Source of the DNA: JAOUEA01 sp035249905
Lineage (GTDB): Bacteria; Actinomycetota; UBA4738; HRBIN12
NCBI GenBank assembly: GCA_035249905.1
Contig: DATFFT010000085.1
Coordinates: forward strand, 1 to 49,263
Reading direction: 5' to 3'
Length of the DNA: 49,263 bases
The notes below the pieces were generated by a model. The model had not been told where the DNA came from. It saw nothing but the letters and a program-made list of their open reading frames with translations, and searched no databases. The stretch's first letter is position 1; each line of letters begins with the position of its first letter. The translations under genes were made by a program, and so were the position numbers. This document shows positions 17,336 to 25,327 of this stretch, piece by piece.

Positions 17336-18084
17336 GGACCGACCTCGAACGTGATCCCGTCCTCGGCGAGGTCGATCACCCCGTCGAACGCGAGGGCGGC
17401 CTCCTCCCTCGAGACCTCCGGATCGAGGGTCGGCAGGATGTGCGTGAGCACGAGTCGCTTGGCGCCGGCGGCCTTCGCGTGCTCCGCGGCCTGGGTCGCG
17501 CTCATATGGAAGAACGCGAGGCTCGAGGCGTCCTGGTAGGTGGCCTCCGCGACGAGCAGATCGGCGTCGCGCGCCATGTCGATCACCTCGTCGCACGGGC
17601 CCGTGTCGCCGGTGTACGCCAGCACCGCGCCCCCCGCCTCGACCCGGAAGCCGACCGCCTCGACCCCGATGTGCGTCATCTCGTAGGTCGTGAAGTGCAT
17701 CGGGCCGACGTCGAACTCGTCACCGCCCCGCACGGTGCGGAAGTCGTACGCCTCCGACATCACGTTCCGTCCGTTCTCGCTCGTCAGCAGGTTCATGCCC
17801 TCGACGAACCCGTCGGGGGAGTAGAAGGGGAGGTTCGGCGCCCCCATGCCCCCGTAGTGGCGCGCGTAGAACGCCGGCACGACATCGATGAAGTGATCGG
17901 GGTGCCCGTGGGTGACCACGATCGCGGCCAGCTCGTCGATATCGATGAACTCCTGGAGCTTCGCGAACGTGCCGGTGCCCGCGTCGAGCCAGACGTGGGT
18001 TCCCTCGTGGCTCAGCAAGTGGCCGCACGTGGCGCCTCCGGGGCCGGGCCACGTGCCGGCCGAACCGAGAACCGTCAGCTCCAC
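17332..18084 (-). CDS. Metallo-beta-lactamase-fold hydrolase, Rv1339-type (class II cyclic-nucleotide phosphodiesterase-like)
   Basis: The 250-residue protein has the metallo-beta-lactamase signature THGHPDH (H59, H61, D63, H64), with further likely ligands in the MTHIG, YTGDTG and LTHILP segments. It lies between murI and rph, exactly where Mycobacterium tuberculosis has Rv1339, which I recall has been characterised as an atypical cAMP phosphodiesterase. By position and fold this is the likely counterpart; RNase Z-like or other hydrolase activity cannot be excluded from sequence. The start is GTG at 18084, overlapping the murI stop by ten bases. The stop overlaps the rph start. No signal peptide is seen. 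Confidence 0.82.
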   Translation of the reverse strand: MELTVLGSAGTWPGPGGATCGHLLSHEGTHVWLDAGTGTFAKLQEFIDIDELAAIVVTHGHPDHFIDVVPAFYARHYGGMGAPNLPFYSPDGFVEGMNLLTSENGRNVMSEAYDFRTVRGGDEFDVGPMHFTTYEMTHIGVEAVGFRVEAGGAVLAYTGDTGPCDEVIDMARDADLLVAEATYQDASSLAFFHMSATQAAEHAKAAGAKRLVLTHILPTLDPEVSREEAALAFDGVIDLAEDGITFEVGP

Positions 18085-18902
18085 GCGTCACCCCCGACGG
18101 GTTCGGCCCGGGCAGCGCCCACGTCGGTCAGCTCCGGCCCCAGGAAGAGGCCGGCCACCCGCTCGAACGCCGCAGGATCCCCGGTCGAGAGGAAGCCATG
18201 CTCCGCGGGGGTCGTCGCGCGCCGAAGCAGGCTCCCGGCGACGAGCGTCGCGTACACGTCCTTGGCGGTCTCCTCGGCCGATGACACCAGCACGACATCG
18301 GGCCCGAGCTCGAGCTGCAGCAGCCCCGCCAGGAGCGGGTAGTGCGTGCATCCCATGATGAGCGTGTCGATGTCTTCGGCCATCAGCGGGGAAAGATACC
18401 CTCGCGCGGCGCGGCGTAGCTCGTCGCTCGTGGTGTCGCCACGCTCGACGTGCTCGACGAAGACGGGACAGGCCTGGGATCGCAGGGTCACCGCCGCGCC
18501 GGTCGCGGCCACCGCGCGCTCGTACGCCTCGCTCGCGACGGTGGCCTCGGTACCGATCAGCCCGAGGCGGCCGTTCCTCGTCGCGTGCACGGCCGTGCGC
18601 ACACCGGGATCGATCACGCCGACGACCGGGACGCCCGCTCGCTCGGCGACCTCGTCGATCGCGCTCACCTCGATCGAATTGCACGCGACCACGAGCATCT
18701 TCACATCGCGATGCACGAGGAGATCGGCGATCTCCAGCGCGAAGCGCCGGATCAGGTCGACGGGTTTGGGGCCGTACGGGAACCGTGCCGTGTCGCCGAC
18801 GTAGAGGATGGGCTCGTGCGGGAGCTGATCCATGATCGCCCGCACGACCGTGAGGCCCCCGACGCCGGAGTCGAAGACGCCGATCGGGCGTTCGTCGCTC
18901 AT
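18075..18902 (-). CDS. murI: Glutamate racemase
   Basis: This 275-residue enzyme supplies D-glutamate for peptidoglycan. The N-terminal GVFDSGVGGLTV motif is diagnostic. The two catalytic cysteines are visible at C74 (VVACNS) and C185 (MGCTHYPLL), and D11/S12 complete the substrate site. The ATG at 18902 begins just before the conserved strand; a longer open frame to 19043 runs through cysM and is rejected. It is 22 bases downstream of cysM and overlaps the following phosphodiesterase-like gene, forming part of a tight operon. Confidence 0.95.
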   Translation of the reverse strand: MSDERPIGVFDSGVGGLTVVRAIMDQLPHEPILYVGDTARFPYGPKPVDLIRRFALEIADLLVHRDVKMLVVACNSIEVSAIDEVAERAGVPVVGVIDPGVRTAVHATRNGRLGLIGTEATVASEAYERAVAATGAAVTLRSQACPVFVEHVERGDTTSDELRRAARGYLSPLMAEDIDTLIMGCTHYPLLAGLLQLELGPDVVLVSSAEETAKDVYATLVAGSLLRRATTPAEHGFLSTGDPAAFERVAGLFLGPELTDVGAARAEPVGGDAWS

Positions 18903-18924
18903 CCCGTCGACCGCACGCCGGCGT

Positions 18925-19860
18925 TCACCACCACAGCGACTCCGACACACCCTTCTCGGCCATGGCGATGTCCTCGGCCCATGCATCGGTCGACAGGTAC
19001 TTCCACCCGCCGTCAGGGAGCAGGCAGACGATGTCGCCCGCATCGATCTCGTCGGCGATGCGCTGAGCCACGGAGACGACGGCCCCGCTCGAGATCCCCG
19101 CGAAGATGCCCTCCTTCGCCGTCAGTTCGCGGTTCGTTCGCACCGAGGCCGACGAGTCGACCAGGAACTTCCGGTCGACCTCGCTCGGATCGAAGATCGG
19201 GGGGATGAACCCGGCGTCGAGTGAGCGCAGTCCGTAGACGAGATCGCCGAGCTCCGGTTCGGCCGCCACGATCTTGATGCGGGGATCGTGGGCATGCAGG
19301 GCGCGACCGACACCGGTCAGCGTGCCGCCGGTGCCCATGCCGGCCACGAAATGGGTCACCTCGGGCAGATCCCTCAGGATCTCCTGCGCGGTGCCCTCCT
19401 GGTGGGCGAGTGGGTTCGCCGGATTCCCGTACTGGAACGGCATGTAGTACCGCTGGTCCCGAGCGAGCGCGCGGGCAACCTCGATCGAGCCGTTCGTGCC
19501 CTTGTCGCCGTCGCTGAACACGATCTCGGCCCCGAAGAGCCTCAGGAGCCCGATCCGCTCCTCGCTCGCGTTGCCGGGGATCACGACGGTGAGCCCGTAG
19601 CCCTTCCGACCGGCCACCATCGCCAGGGCGATGCCCGTGTTCCCCGACGTGGGCTCGAGGATCGTCTTGTCCGGCGTGAGGTCGCCCGAAGCCTCGGCGA
19701 CCTCGACCATCTTCAGCGCGATGCGGTCCTTGGTGGAGCCGGTGGGGTTCGTACCTTCGAGCTTGGCCCACAGTCGCACGCCGGGTCCGGGGGACATGCG
19801 CGGCATGCCGACGAGCGGGGTGTTCCCGACCGCCTGCAGGATGTCGTCGTAACGCGTCAC
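18925..19860 (-). CDS. cysM: Cysteine synthase / O-phosphoserine sulfhydrylase CysM-type
   Basis: This 311-residue PLP enzyme of the cysteine synthase family makes cysteine from an activated serine. The PLP lysine is K44 in GSTKDR, followed by the substrate loop PTSGNTG and the phosphate-binding GMGTGGT. Synteny with murI, the Rv1339-type gene, rph and rdgB matches M. tuberculosis, where CysM uses O-phosphoserine and the sulfur carrier CysO. The short C-terminal tail ending in aromatic residues is also reminiscent of that enzyme. No cysO gene is visible upstream, so sulfide rather than a carrier protein may be the donor here. The start is GTG. Confidence 0.9.
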   Translation of the reverse strand: MTRYDDILQAVGNTPLVGMPRMSPGPGVRLWAKLEGTNPTGSTKDRIALKMVEVAEASGDLTPDKTILEPTSGNTGIALAMVAGRKGYGLTVVIPGNASEERIGLLRLFGAEIVFSDGDKGTNGSIEVARALARDQRYYMPFQYGNPANPLAHQEGTAQEILRDLPEVTHFVAGMGTGGTLTGVGRALHAHDPRIKIVAAEPELGDLVYGLRSLDAGFIPPIFDPSEVDRKFLVDSSASVRTNRELTAKEGIFAGISSGAVVSVAQRIADEIDAGDIVCLLPDGGWKYLSTDAWAEDIAMAEKGVSESLWW

Positions 19861-19905
19861 GCGGGGATTATCGCAGCCCCGGCCCGTGGAGCCGCGCCGT
19901 TTGCG

Positions 19906-20628
19906 CTACGCGCCACCGGGTGTGAACTCCGTCATCCGCACCGGCCCGTCGACGATCAGTCCGACGCCCGATGCATACACCTTCTCGTCCTGGCTGCCGT
20001 CGAGCGGGTTGCGATCCTGGAGGGTCGCGGTGTCTTCGTACGTACCGGCCGGGACCTGCGTCACCTCGCCCAACGCCACGACCTTCGCCTGGTCCTCGGC
20101 GATGCCCGGTGCGATCTCCTGTTGGAACGCCTGATCGATCGCGAGCTCGGCCGGCATGAAGATGCCCGGGACGTTCGTGTCCCCGTCGGCTCTCCACGCT
20201 CCACCGTGCGACGAGACGTTCCCGTCGGAATCGAAGATGTCGACGTCTTCCCCGAAGTAGCACACGGTGCCGTCCATGGTCTGGGCGAAGTAGTTTCGGG
20301 AGATCTCGACGACCCGTCCATCGATGGCCTCGTACTCCTCCACGACGCGGGTCTCGACGCCGGCAACCACCTCCACGTCGTCGAGCACGCTGATCCGAAC
20401 GAGCTCGTCCCCGGATGCTGCCTCCCCCTCGAGGACGGTCTGTGTCCCGGGCGCGAGCGGGAAGAAGGGGTTGTCGATCTCGAGAGTGAACGCGGCCGAC
20501 GACGGATCGCAGACGCCGATGTCCATGAGGTTCTCGAAGGGCTCCTCGCGCGAGCACGACATCGCGAGGGCTCCGGTGAGTCCGGCGGCGACGAACGCCA
20601 CGAGCCGCTTCCGGCGCGATCCCTGCAT
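19906..20628 (-). CDS. Lipoprotein of unknown function, paralogue of the next gene
   Basis: This 240-residue lipoprotein has a signal ending in ALAMSC (Cys25). The mature part carries DNPFFPLAPGTQTVLEGEA, then a YFAQTMDGTVCYFGEDVDIF strand pair and a C-terminal YASGVGLI. These match the order and spacing of similar segments in the lipoprotein at 20744–21682, so the two are paralogues despite low overall identity. The predicted fold is beta-rich. No enzymatic motif is seen. A 115-base gap separates it from its paralogue, so it may have its own promoter. The function is not known. Confidence 0.75.
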   Translation of the reverse strand: MQGSRRKRLVAFVAAGLTGALAMSCSREEPFENLMDIGVCDPSSAAFTLEIDNPFFPLAPGTQTVLEGEAASGDELVRISVLDDVEVVAGVETRVVEEYEAIDGRVVEISRNYFAQTMDGTVCYFGEDVDIFDSDGNVSSHGGAWRADGDTNVPGIFMPAELAIDQAFQQEIAPGIAEDQAKVVALGEVTQVPAGTYEDTATLQDRNPLDGSQDEKVYASGVGLIVDGPVRMTEFTPGGA

Positions 20629-20743
20629 CGTTCTGTGTACTCCACCGGCATTCCGACCGACCGATCCGATGACGCATCCTAGGTCGAGGCAACTGAGCAG
20701 CCGCTGAAACGGAAGGCGCTTCGTCGTTCGATGTCGGTCCTGG

Positions 20744-21682
20744 TCAGGTCAGTGGCTCGGCGGGAGGGAGCCGACCGTAAGCGAGGCCGCGATCCTCCTG
20801 CTCCAGCACCCTCGACCGTACCCTCGCCAACGCTTGCGGACCGAGCTTGTGGAACCTCGTCAGGACCATGACCTCGCGCTCCTCGTCGTCCCCCGACCAG
20901 CCGATGCGGACGCCCCCCACACCGCGCGCGTAGTACTTGAGTTGAACGGCGCCGGGGAAGCGCGGCTCGAACTCCTCGATCACGATGGCGTCGTCGTAGC
21001 AGTCGACCGGCACGCATGTCCGCACGCCCACGTCGGACACCCTGGCGTGGTCGTCCCAGAACCACGGCGGCGGGGCGAAGCCCTGGGAGTACTCGGGTGT
21101 CCCGGCCGCGGGTTCCGCGTGCATGGCGATCCCCGCCTTCGCGCCCTCGGGCTGGCCGACGACCCACAGCCGGCCACCGTCGAGCTCCCCCTCCTCCCAG
21201 TGCTCGACGTACTCGCCCAGATGCCACACGGTGCCGTCCTCGTCCTGCGCGTAGAAGATCAGCTCCGACTCCCCCAACCTGTCGTCGTTGTAGTCCCGGT
21301 CCCAGCCGACAACCGCGCGGACTCCGGCGATCTCCTTCGTGAGGTCGGTGACGACGAACTCGACCCGGCGAACGATCCGCTGCCCCTCGTCGTCGAAGGC
21401 GCGCCCCTCCCAGACGTAGTGCGTTCCAGGTTCCAACGGGAACCATGGGTTGTCGACGATCGCCGAGTCGGCGTCGAAGTTCGCCGGATCGAAGCCGTTC
21501 CCCTCGGTGGAGGGAACAGGAGACGCGTCGACCGATGGGCTGGCAGCGACTTCCGCCACAGAGCCGTTCGCATCCGACCCGTTCGTGGGCTCGCTCTCAC
21601 ACGAAACCAGCACGAGCAGGACCGCGAGGAGCAGGGGCACCGATCCGGGCCTCCGCACACTCGCGGTCCTCAAGCGATCCAT
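20744..21682 (-). CDS. Lipoprotein of unknown function, linked to RND pump
   Basis: This 312-residue lipoprotein has signal LVLVSC (Cys28) followed by a Ser/Pro-rich linker. The folded part has DNPWFPLEPGTHYVWEGRA, an FYAQDEDGTVWHLGEY segment, a Cys-containing insert (RTCVPVDC) and YYARGVGGVRIG near the end. These motifs parallel the neighbouring lipoprotein at 19906–20628. It begins 27 bases after the RND pump at 21710–24859, so it is probably co-transcribed and may act on the outer face with it. The family is not one I can name. A C-terminal tail rich in Arg and Leu follows the beta domain. Confidence 0.77.
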   Translation of the reverse strand: MDRLRTASVRRPGSVPLLLAVLLVLVSCESEPTNGSDANGSVAEVAASPSVDASPVPSTEGNGFDPANFDADSAIVDNPWFPLEPGTHYVWEGRAFDDEGQRIVRRVEFVVTDLTKEIAGVRAVVGWDRDYNDDRLGESELIFYAQDEDGTVWHLGEYVEHWEEGELDGGRLWVVGQPEGAKAGIAMHAEPAAGTPEYSQGFAPPPWFWDDHARVSDVGVRTCVPVDCYDDAIVIEEFEPRFPGAVQLKYYARGVGGVRIGWSGDDEEREVMVLTRFHKLGPQALARVRSRVLEQEDRGLAYGRLPPAEPLT

Positions 21683-21709
21683 CGTGTCAGGCTCGTAACG
21701 CCGCCCCGA

Positions 21710-24700
21710 TCACGCAGGCATCGGAGCCGCAGGCATCGTCGTGCCGGCCGCACCTCCCCTCTTGGCGAACCGCAGGTAGAGCGAGGGCACGACGAACAGG
21801 TTCAGCAGCGTCGCCGTGATCAGACCGCCCAGGATGACCCAGGCCATCGGGTACTCGATCTCCTGGCCCGGGATCTCGCCCGCGATCAGCAGCGGCACGA
21901 GCGCGAGCCCGGTCGTGAGGACCGTCATCATGATCGGGACCACCCGCTCGCGCGCTCCCTGGAGCACGAGCTCCGGCCCGAACGGCACTCCTTCGAAGCG
22001 TTCGAGATGCTGGTAGTGGCTGATCAGCATGATCCCGTTCCGGGCGACGATCCCGAGAACGGTGAAGAACCCGACCAGCGAACCGAGCGAGATGACGCCG
22101 CCGGTCAGATAGGCCGCGATGACCCCGCCGATCAGCGCGACGGGCAGGGTCAGGAACGAGAGCGTGGCGAGCCGCCAGCTGCCGAAGGAAGCTTGCAGGA
22201 GCAGGAAGATCCCGACGGCCGCGGCGATGGCGCCGATGTTCAGCCGGCTCGAGGCCTCCTTCCGTTCCGTGTACTCGCCCAGGAACTCCGCGTGGTACTC
22301 GGGAGGCCACTCGTACTCGTCGAGACGAGACTCGATGTCGGACACGATGGACCCGAGGTCCCTGGTGCCGTCGATGTTGGCGCCGACGTCCAGGCTCCTG
22401 AACAGGTTGTCGTGATAGATGATGTTCGGAACGGGTTCCACCTTCACTTCCGCGACGTCCTTGAGCCGCACGTACTCGCCGCTCGGGGTGTCGAACAGCA
22501 GGTTCTCGATGTCGCTGTAGGTGTCGCGGGTCTCGGGCGTGCTCCACACCTGGATGTCGTACGCCTTGCCGTCGCGGAAGATGTCGCCGGCCTCCTCGCC
22601 CGCGAGCAACCGGGCGGCGACCCTGCGGACGTCGCCGGGCTTGAGTCCATAACGTTGCGCTGCGGGCAGATCGACCACGACGCTCACCTGCGGGATGTCC
22701 TTCAGGGATTCGACGTGGTTCTCGGTCACACCGGGAACGCCCGCGACGATCTCGTTGACCTCATCGGCGGTCTGCTGGAGCTGAGCGAGATCCTGCCCGT
22801 AGATCCGGATCGTGATGGCCTCGCTCGAGCCCGTCAGGACCTCCCTGATCCGCTCCTTCAGGTAGGTCAGGACGTCGCGCGTGATGCCGGGGTAGCCGTC
22901 GACCACCTCCTGGATCTTCGCCAGCGTCGCGTCGTAGTCCACGGACGGGTCGACGCTGATCCAGTTCTCGCCGAAGTCGATCCCGACGACCTCGTCCATC
23001 AGCAGGGCCTGCCCGATGTGCGATCCGGCGTTGCGAACCCCGGGGATCTCCAAGAGCTCGTGGTTGGCTCGTGCGGAGATCCTGAACATCTCCGGCTGTC
23101 CGGTGCCGGGCACGGTCAGCCAGTGCATCAGGAAGTCGCGTTCCTTGAACGAGGGCAGCAGGGACTGGCCGAGGAACGGCAGCGCCGCGACGCCCATCAC
23201 GGTCGCGAGTCCGACCGCCGCGTAAGCGCGGCGTGGCCGGTAGACGATCTTGGCGAGCACGAAGTGGTACGCGCGCTGGAGCGCAGGGACGACCGGAGAC
23301 TCGCGATGCTGCAACGACGAGGATTTCCGGAAGAAGATCAGGCTCATCGCCGGCGTCACCGTCAACGCGACGACCATCGACGCGAGCAGGGCGAGGGCGT
23401 ACGACGTGGCGAGCGGCCGGAAGAACGAGCCCGACAGACCCTCGAGCATGAAGATCGGCGCGACTGCCACGATCTCGATCAGCGTCGCGTACACGATCGC
23501 GCTGCGCACCTCGAGCGACGCCTCGAGGATGACCCTCGCCGTGGACACGCCGCTGCCTTCGCGGCGATGCTGCCGCAATCGGCGGACCACGTTCTCGATG
23601 TCGATGATGGCATCGTCGACGATGTCGCCGAGCGCGATCACCATGCCGGCCAGGATCATCGTGTTGATCGTGGCGCCCCGCCAGTGCAACACGAGACCGG
23701 CCGCGACCAGCGACAACGGGATCGCCACGACGCTGATCACGGCGGTGCGCCAGCTGTACAGGAACAGGCAGAGCATGAGGATCATCAGGATCGCGCCGAA
23801 CCAGATGGCCTTGGAGAGGTTGCTGATCGACTCCTCGATGAAGGTGGCGGGCCGGAAGATCGTCGAATCGATCGCGATGCCCGGGAGCCCGGGCTTGAGC
23901 TCCTCGAGCGCGGCTTCCACCCCTTCCGTCACGTCGAGGGTGTTCGCCCACGGGAGCTTCTCGACGATGAGCATCAGCCCCGGGCCGTCGTTGATGACGG
24001 CGTCACCGACCAGCGGCCAGGTCCCTCGCTCGAGGTTGGCCACGTCTTGTACCTCGAGCACCTTGCCGTCCGCCGATCGGACCGGCACCCCGCCCAGGTC
24101 GTCGGCGTCGACGATGGGAAGGACGTGTCGGACCTGGTAGCGGTTCGTGGGGGTGTCGATGAAGCCACCGCGTCCGATGTAGTTCCCGTCGGAGTACTGA
24201 AGGAGCCCGGCGTCCAGCGCGTCGGCCACGGCGGTCGAGACGGCGTCGACCGTGACGTTGTGCTCGCGGAGCTTCTCGGGCACGATCTGGATCGTCGGCA
24301 TCTCGATGCGCTCACCCCAGATCGGAACGTTGGCTACCCCCGGGACCCGCATCAGGCGCGTCCTGATCTTCCAGTAAGTCGTCATCGACAGGTCGATGAG
24401 ATCGAGGTCGGGGTCGGTCGTCGTGAGCCCGATCTTCACGACCCGGCTCGTGGCCGACAGCGGCTGGATCATGAAGGGCGGGCTCGCCCACGTGGGCAGC
24501 TGAGGCGAGATCTGGGCGATGCGCTCCTGCACGTGCTGCCGAGCGGTCAGCAGGTCGGTCCCGGGGGCGAAGATCATCTCGATCGACGAGAGCGACTCGA
24601 CCGACTTCGAGCGGATGTCGTCGAGGCCGGGAACCCCGTTGAGGGTCTGCTCGAGGGGGATCGTGACCAGTTGCTCCACCTGGTTCGCCGACAGTCCGAG

Positions 24701-24859
24701 GGCCGGTGTCTGGACCTCGACCTTCGGAGGCGCGAACTCGGGGAACACGTCGATCGCCGTGTGACGGAGCTGCTGCACGCCGAAGAACATCATCGCGGCG
24801 GCGAGTGCGACCACGAGGTATCGGAACTTGAGGCTCGACCCTACGATCCAGCGAAGCAT
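21710..24859 (-). CDS. RND-family efflux pump, CusA/AcrB-type (pump 1)
   Basis: This 1049-residue inner-membrane antiporter has the RND layout: one N-terminal TM, a large extracytoplasmic loop, a bundle of TM helices, a second large loop and a final TM bundle. The TM4 relay motif is GDIVDDAIIDIEN with the Asp pair D415/D416, as in AcrB-type pumps. TM10 has GIVARNGIMLI, with Arg-Asn where AcrB has Lys-Asn. Full length implies intact funnel/docking domains even though no outer-membrane channel gene is near. It follows the adaptor lipoprotein in the same operon. It could export metals or organic molecules; the motifs do not decide which. Confidence 0.88.
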   Translation of the reverse strand: MLRWIVGSSLKFRYLVVALAAAMMFFGVQQLRHTAIDVFPEFAPPKVEVQTPALGLSANQVEQLVTIPLEQTLNGVPGLDDIRSKSVESLSSIEMIFAPGTDLLTARQHVQERIAQISPQLPTWASPPFMIQPLSATSRVVKIGLTTTDPDLDLIDLSMTTYWKIRTRLMRVPGVANVPIWGERIEMPTIQIVPEKLREHNVTVDAVSTAVADALDAGLLQYSDGNYIGRGGFIDTPTNRYQVRHVLPIVDADDLGGVPVRSADGKVLEVQDVANLERGTWPLVGDAVINDGPGLMLIVEKLPWANTLDVTEGVEAALEELKPGLPGIAIDSTIFRPATFIEESISNLSKAIWFGAILMILMLCLFLYSWRTAVISVVAIPLSLVAAGLVLHWRGATINTMILAGMVIALGDIVDDAIIDIENVVRRLRQHRREGSGVSTARVILEASLEVRSAIVYATLIEIVAVAPIFMLEGLSGSFFRPLATSYALALLASMVVALTVTPAMSLIFFRKSSSLQHRESPVVPALQRAYHFVLAKIVYRPRRAYAAVGLATVMGVAALPFLGQSLLPSFKERDFLMHWLTVPGTGQPEMFRISARANHELLEIPGVRNAGSHIGQALLMDEVVGIDFGENWISVDPSVDYDATLAKIQEVVDGYPGITRDVLTYLKERIREVLTGSSEAITIRIYGQDLAQLQQTADEVNEIVAGVPGVTENHVESLKDIPQVSVVVDLPAAQRYGLKPGDVRRVAARLLAGEEAGDIFRDGKAYDIQVWSTPETRDTYSDIENLLFDTPSGEYVRLKDVAEVKVEPVPNIIYHDNLFRSLDVGANIDGTRDLGSIVSDIESRLDEYEWPPEYHAEFLGEYTERKEASSRLNIGAIAAAVGIFLLLQASFGSWRLATLSFLTLPVALIGGVIAAYLTGGVISLGSLVGFFTVLGIVARNGIMLISHYQHLERFEGVPFGPELVLQGARERVVPIMMTVLTTGLALVPLLIAGEIPGQEIEYPMAWVILGGLITATLLNLFVVPSLYLRFAKRGGAAGTTMPAAPMPA

Positions 24860-24886
24860 CCTGCGTCCCTTCCTCTCGCGATCGCG

Positions 24887-25318
24887 CTACGAGTCGAACT
24901 CGGTCTCGGATCCGTACAGTTCCGGGGCACCTACCGTGACGACCTGCGTCCCGATGGGCGGTCCTTCCGAGAGGAAGGCCTCGGTCGAGGACTCCCGGGC
25001 GATGTCGATCGGGGCCCTGAGGAACTCGTTCGGTTCCGGATTCGTGTACACCCAGAAGTCCCCGTGCGCGTCGAGGTAGACCGCGTCGTAGGGCACGACC
25101 AGCCGGGATCCACGCTGCTCGACCGGGACCGTCTCGATGCCCAGCCGTTCGACCGCCGCCTCCTCCAAGATGACCCTCAGCACGTCCTGTCCTTCGACCG
25201 GCTCGAGGGTGTACGGCTTGTCCTCGATCTCGTACTCATCGGAGACCGAGCCGCCGCAGGCCGTCATGATCAGCACGGCGGATGAAACGAGGGCGATCCC
25301 AACGAGGCTGCGCTTCAT
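24887..25318 (-). CDS. Truncated adaptor-like lipoprotein (HlyD/CusB C-terminal type)
   Basis: This 143-residue lipoprotein has signal LIMTAC (Cys21). The mature part resembles only the last beta-barrel and membrane-proximal domains of an RND periplasmic adaptor: VVPYDAVYLDAHGDFWVYTN, then a run ending SEGPPIGTQVVTVGAPELYG, the usual adaptor C-terminal pattern. The lipoyl and coiled-coil hairpin domains are absent. The gene lies between two RND pump genes, nine bases after one and 27 before the other, which supports a pump-partner role. A minimal adaptor suits an organism without an outer-membrane channel. The assignment is by motif and context. Confidence 0.72.
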   Translation of the reverse strand: MKRSLVGIALVSSAVLIMTACGGSVSDEYEIEDKPYTLEPVEGQDVLRVILEEAAVERLGIETVPVEQRGSRLVVPYDAVYLDAHGDFWVYTNPEPNEFLRAPIDIARESSTEAFLSEGPPIGTQVVTVGAPELYGSETEFDS

Positions 25319-25327
25319 CGGGTCCTC

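Noticed and set aside
20834..25285. A 1483-codon open frame on the plus strand
   Set aside because: It lies antisense to the lipoprotein, RND pump and adaptor genes, is Arg/Asp/His-rich and has no domain pattern; it is open because of high GC content.
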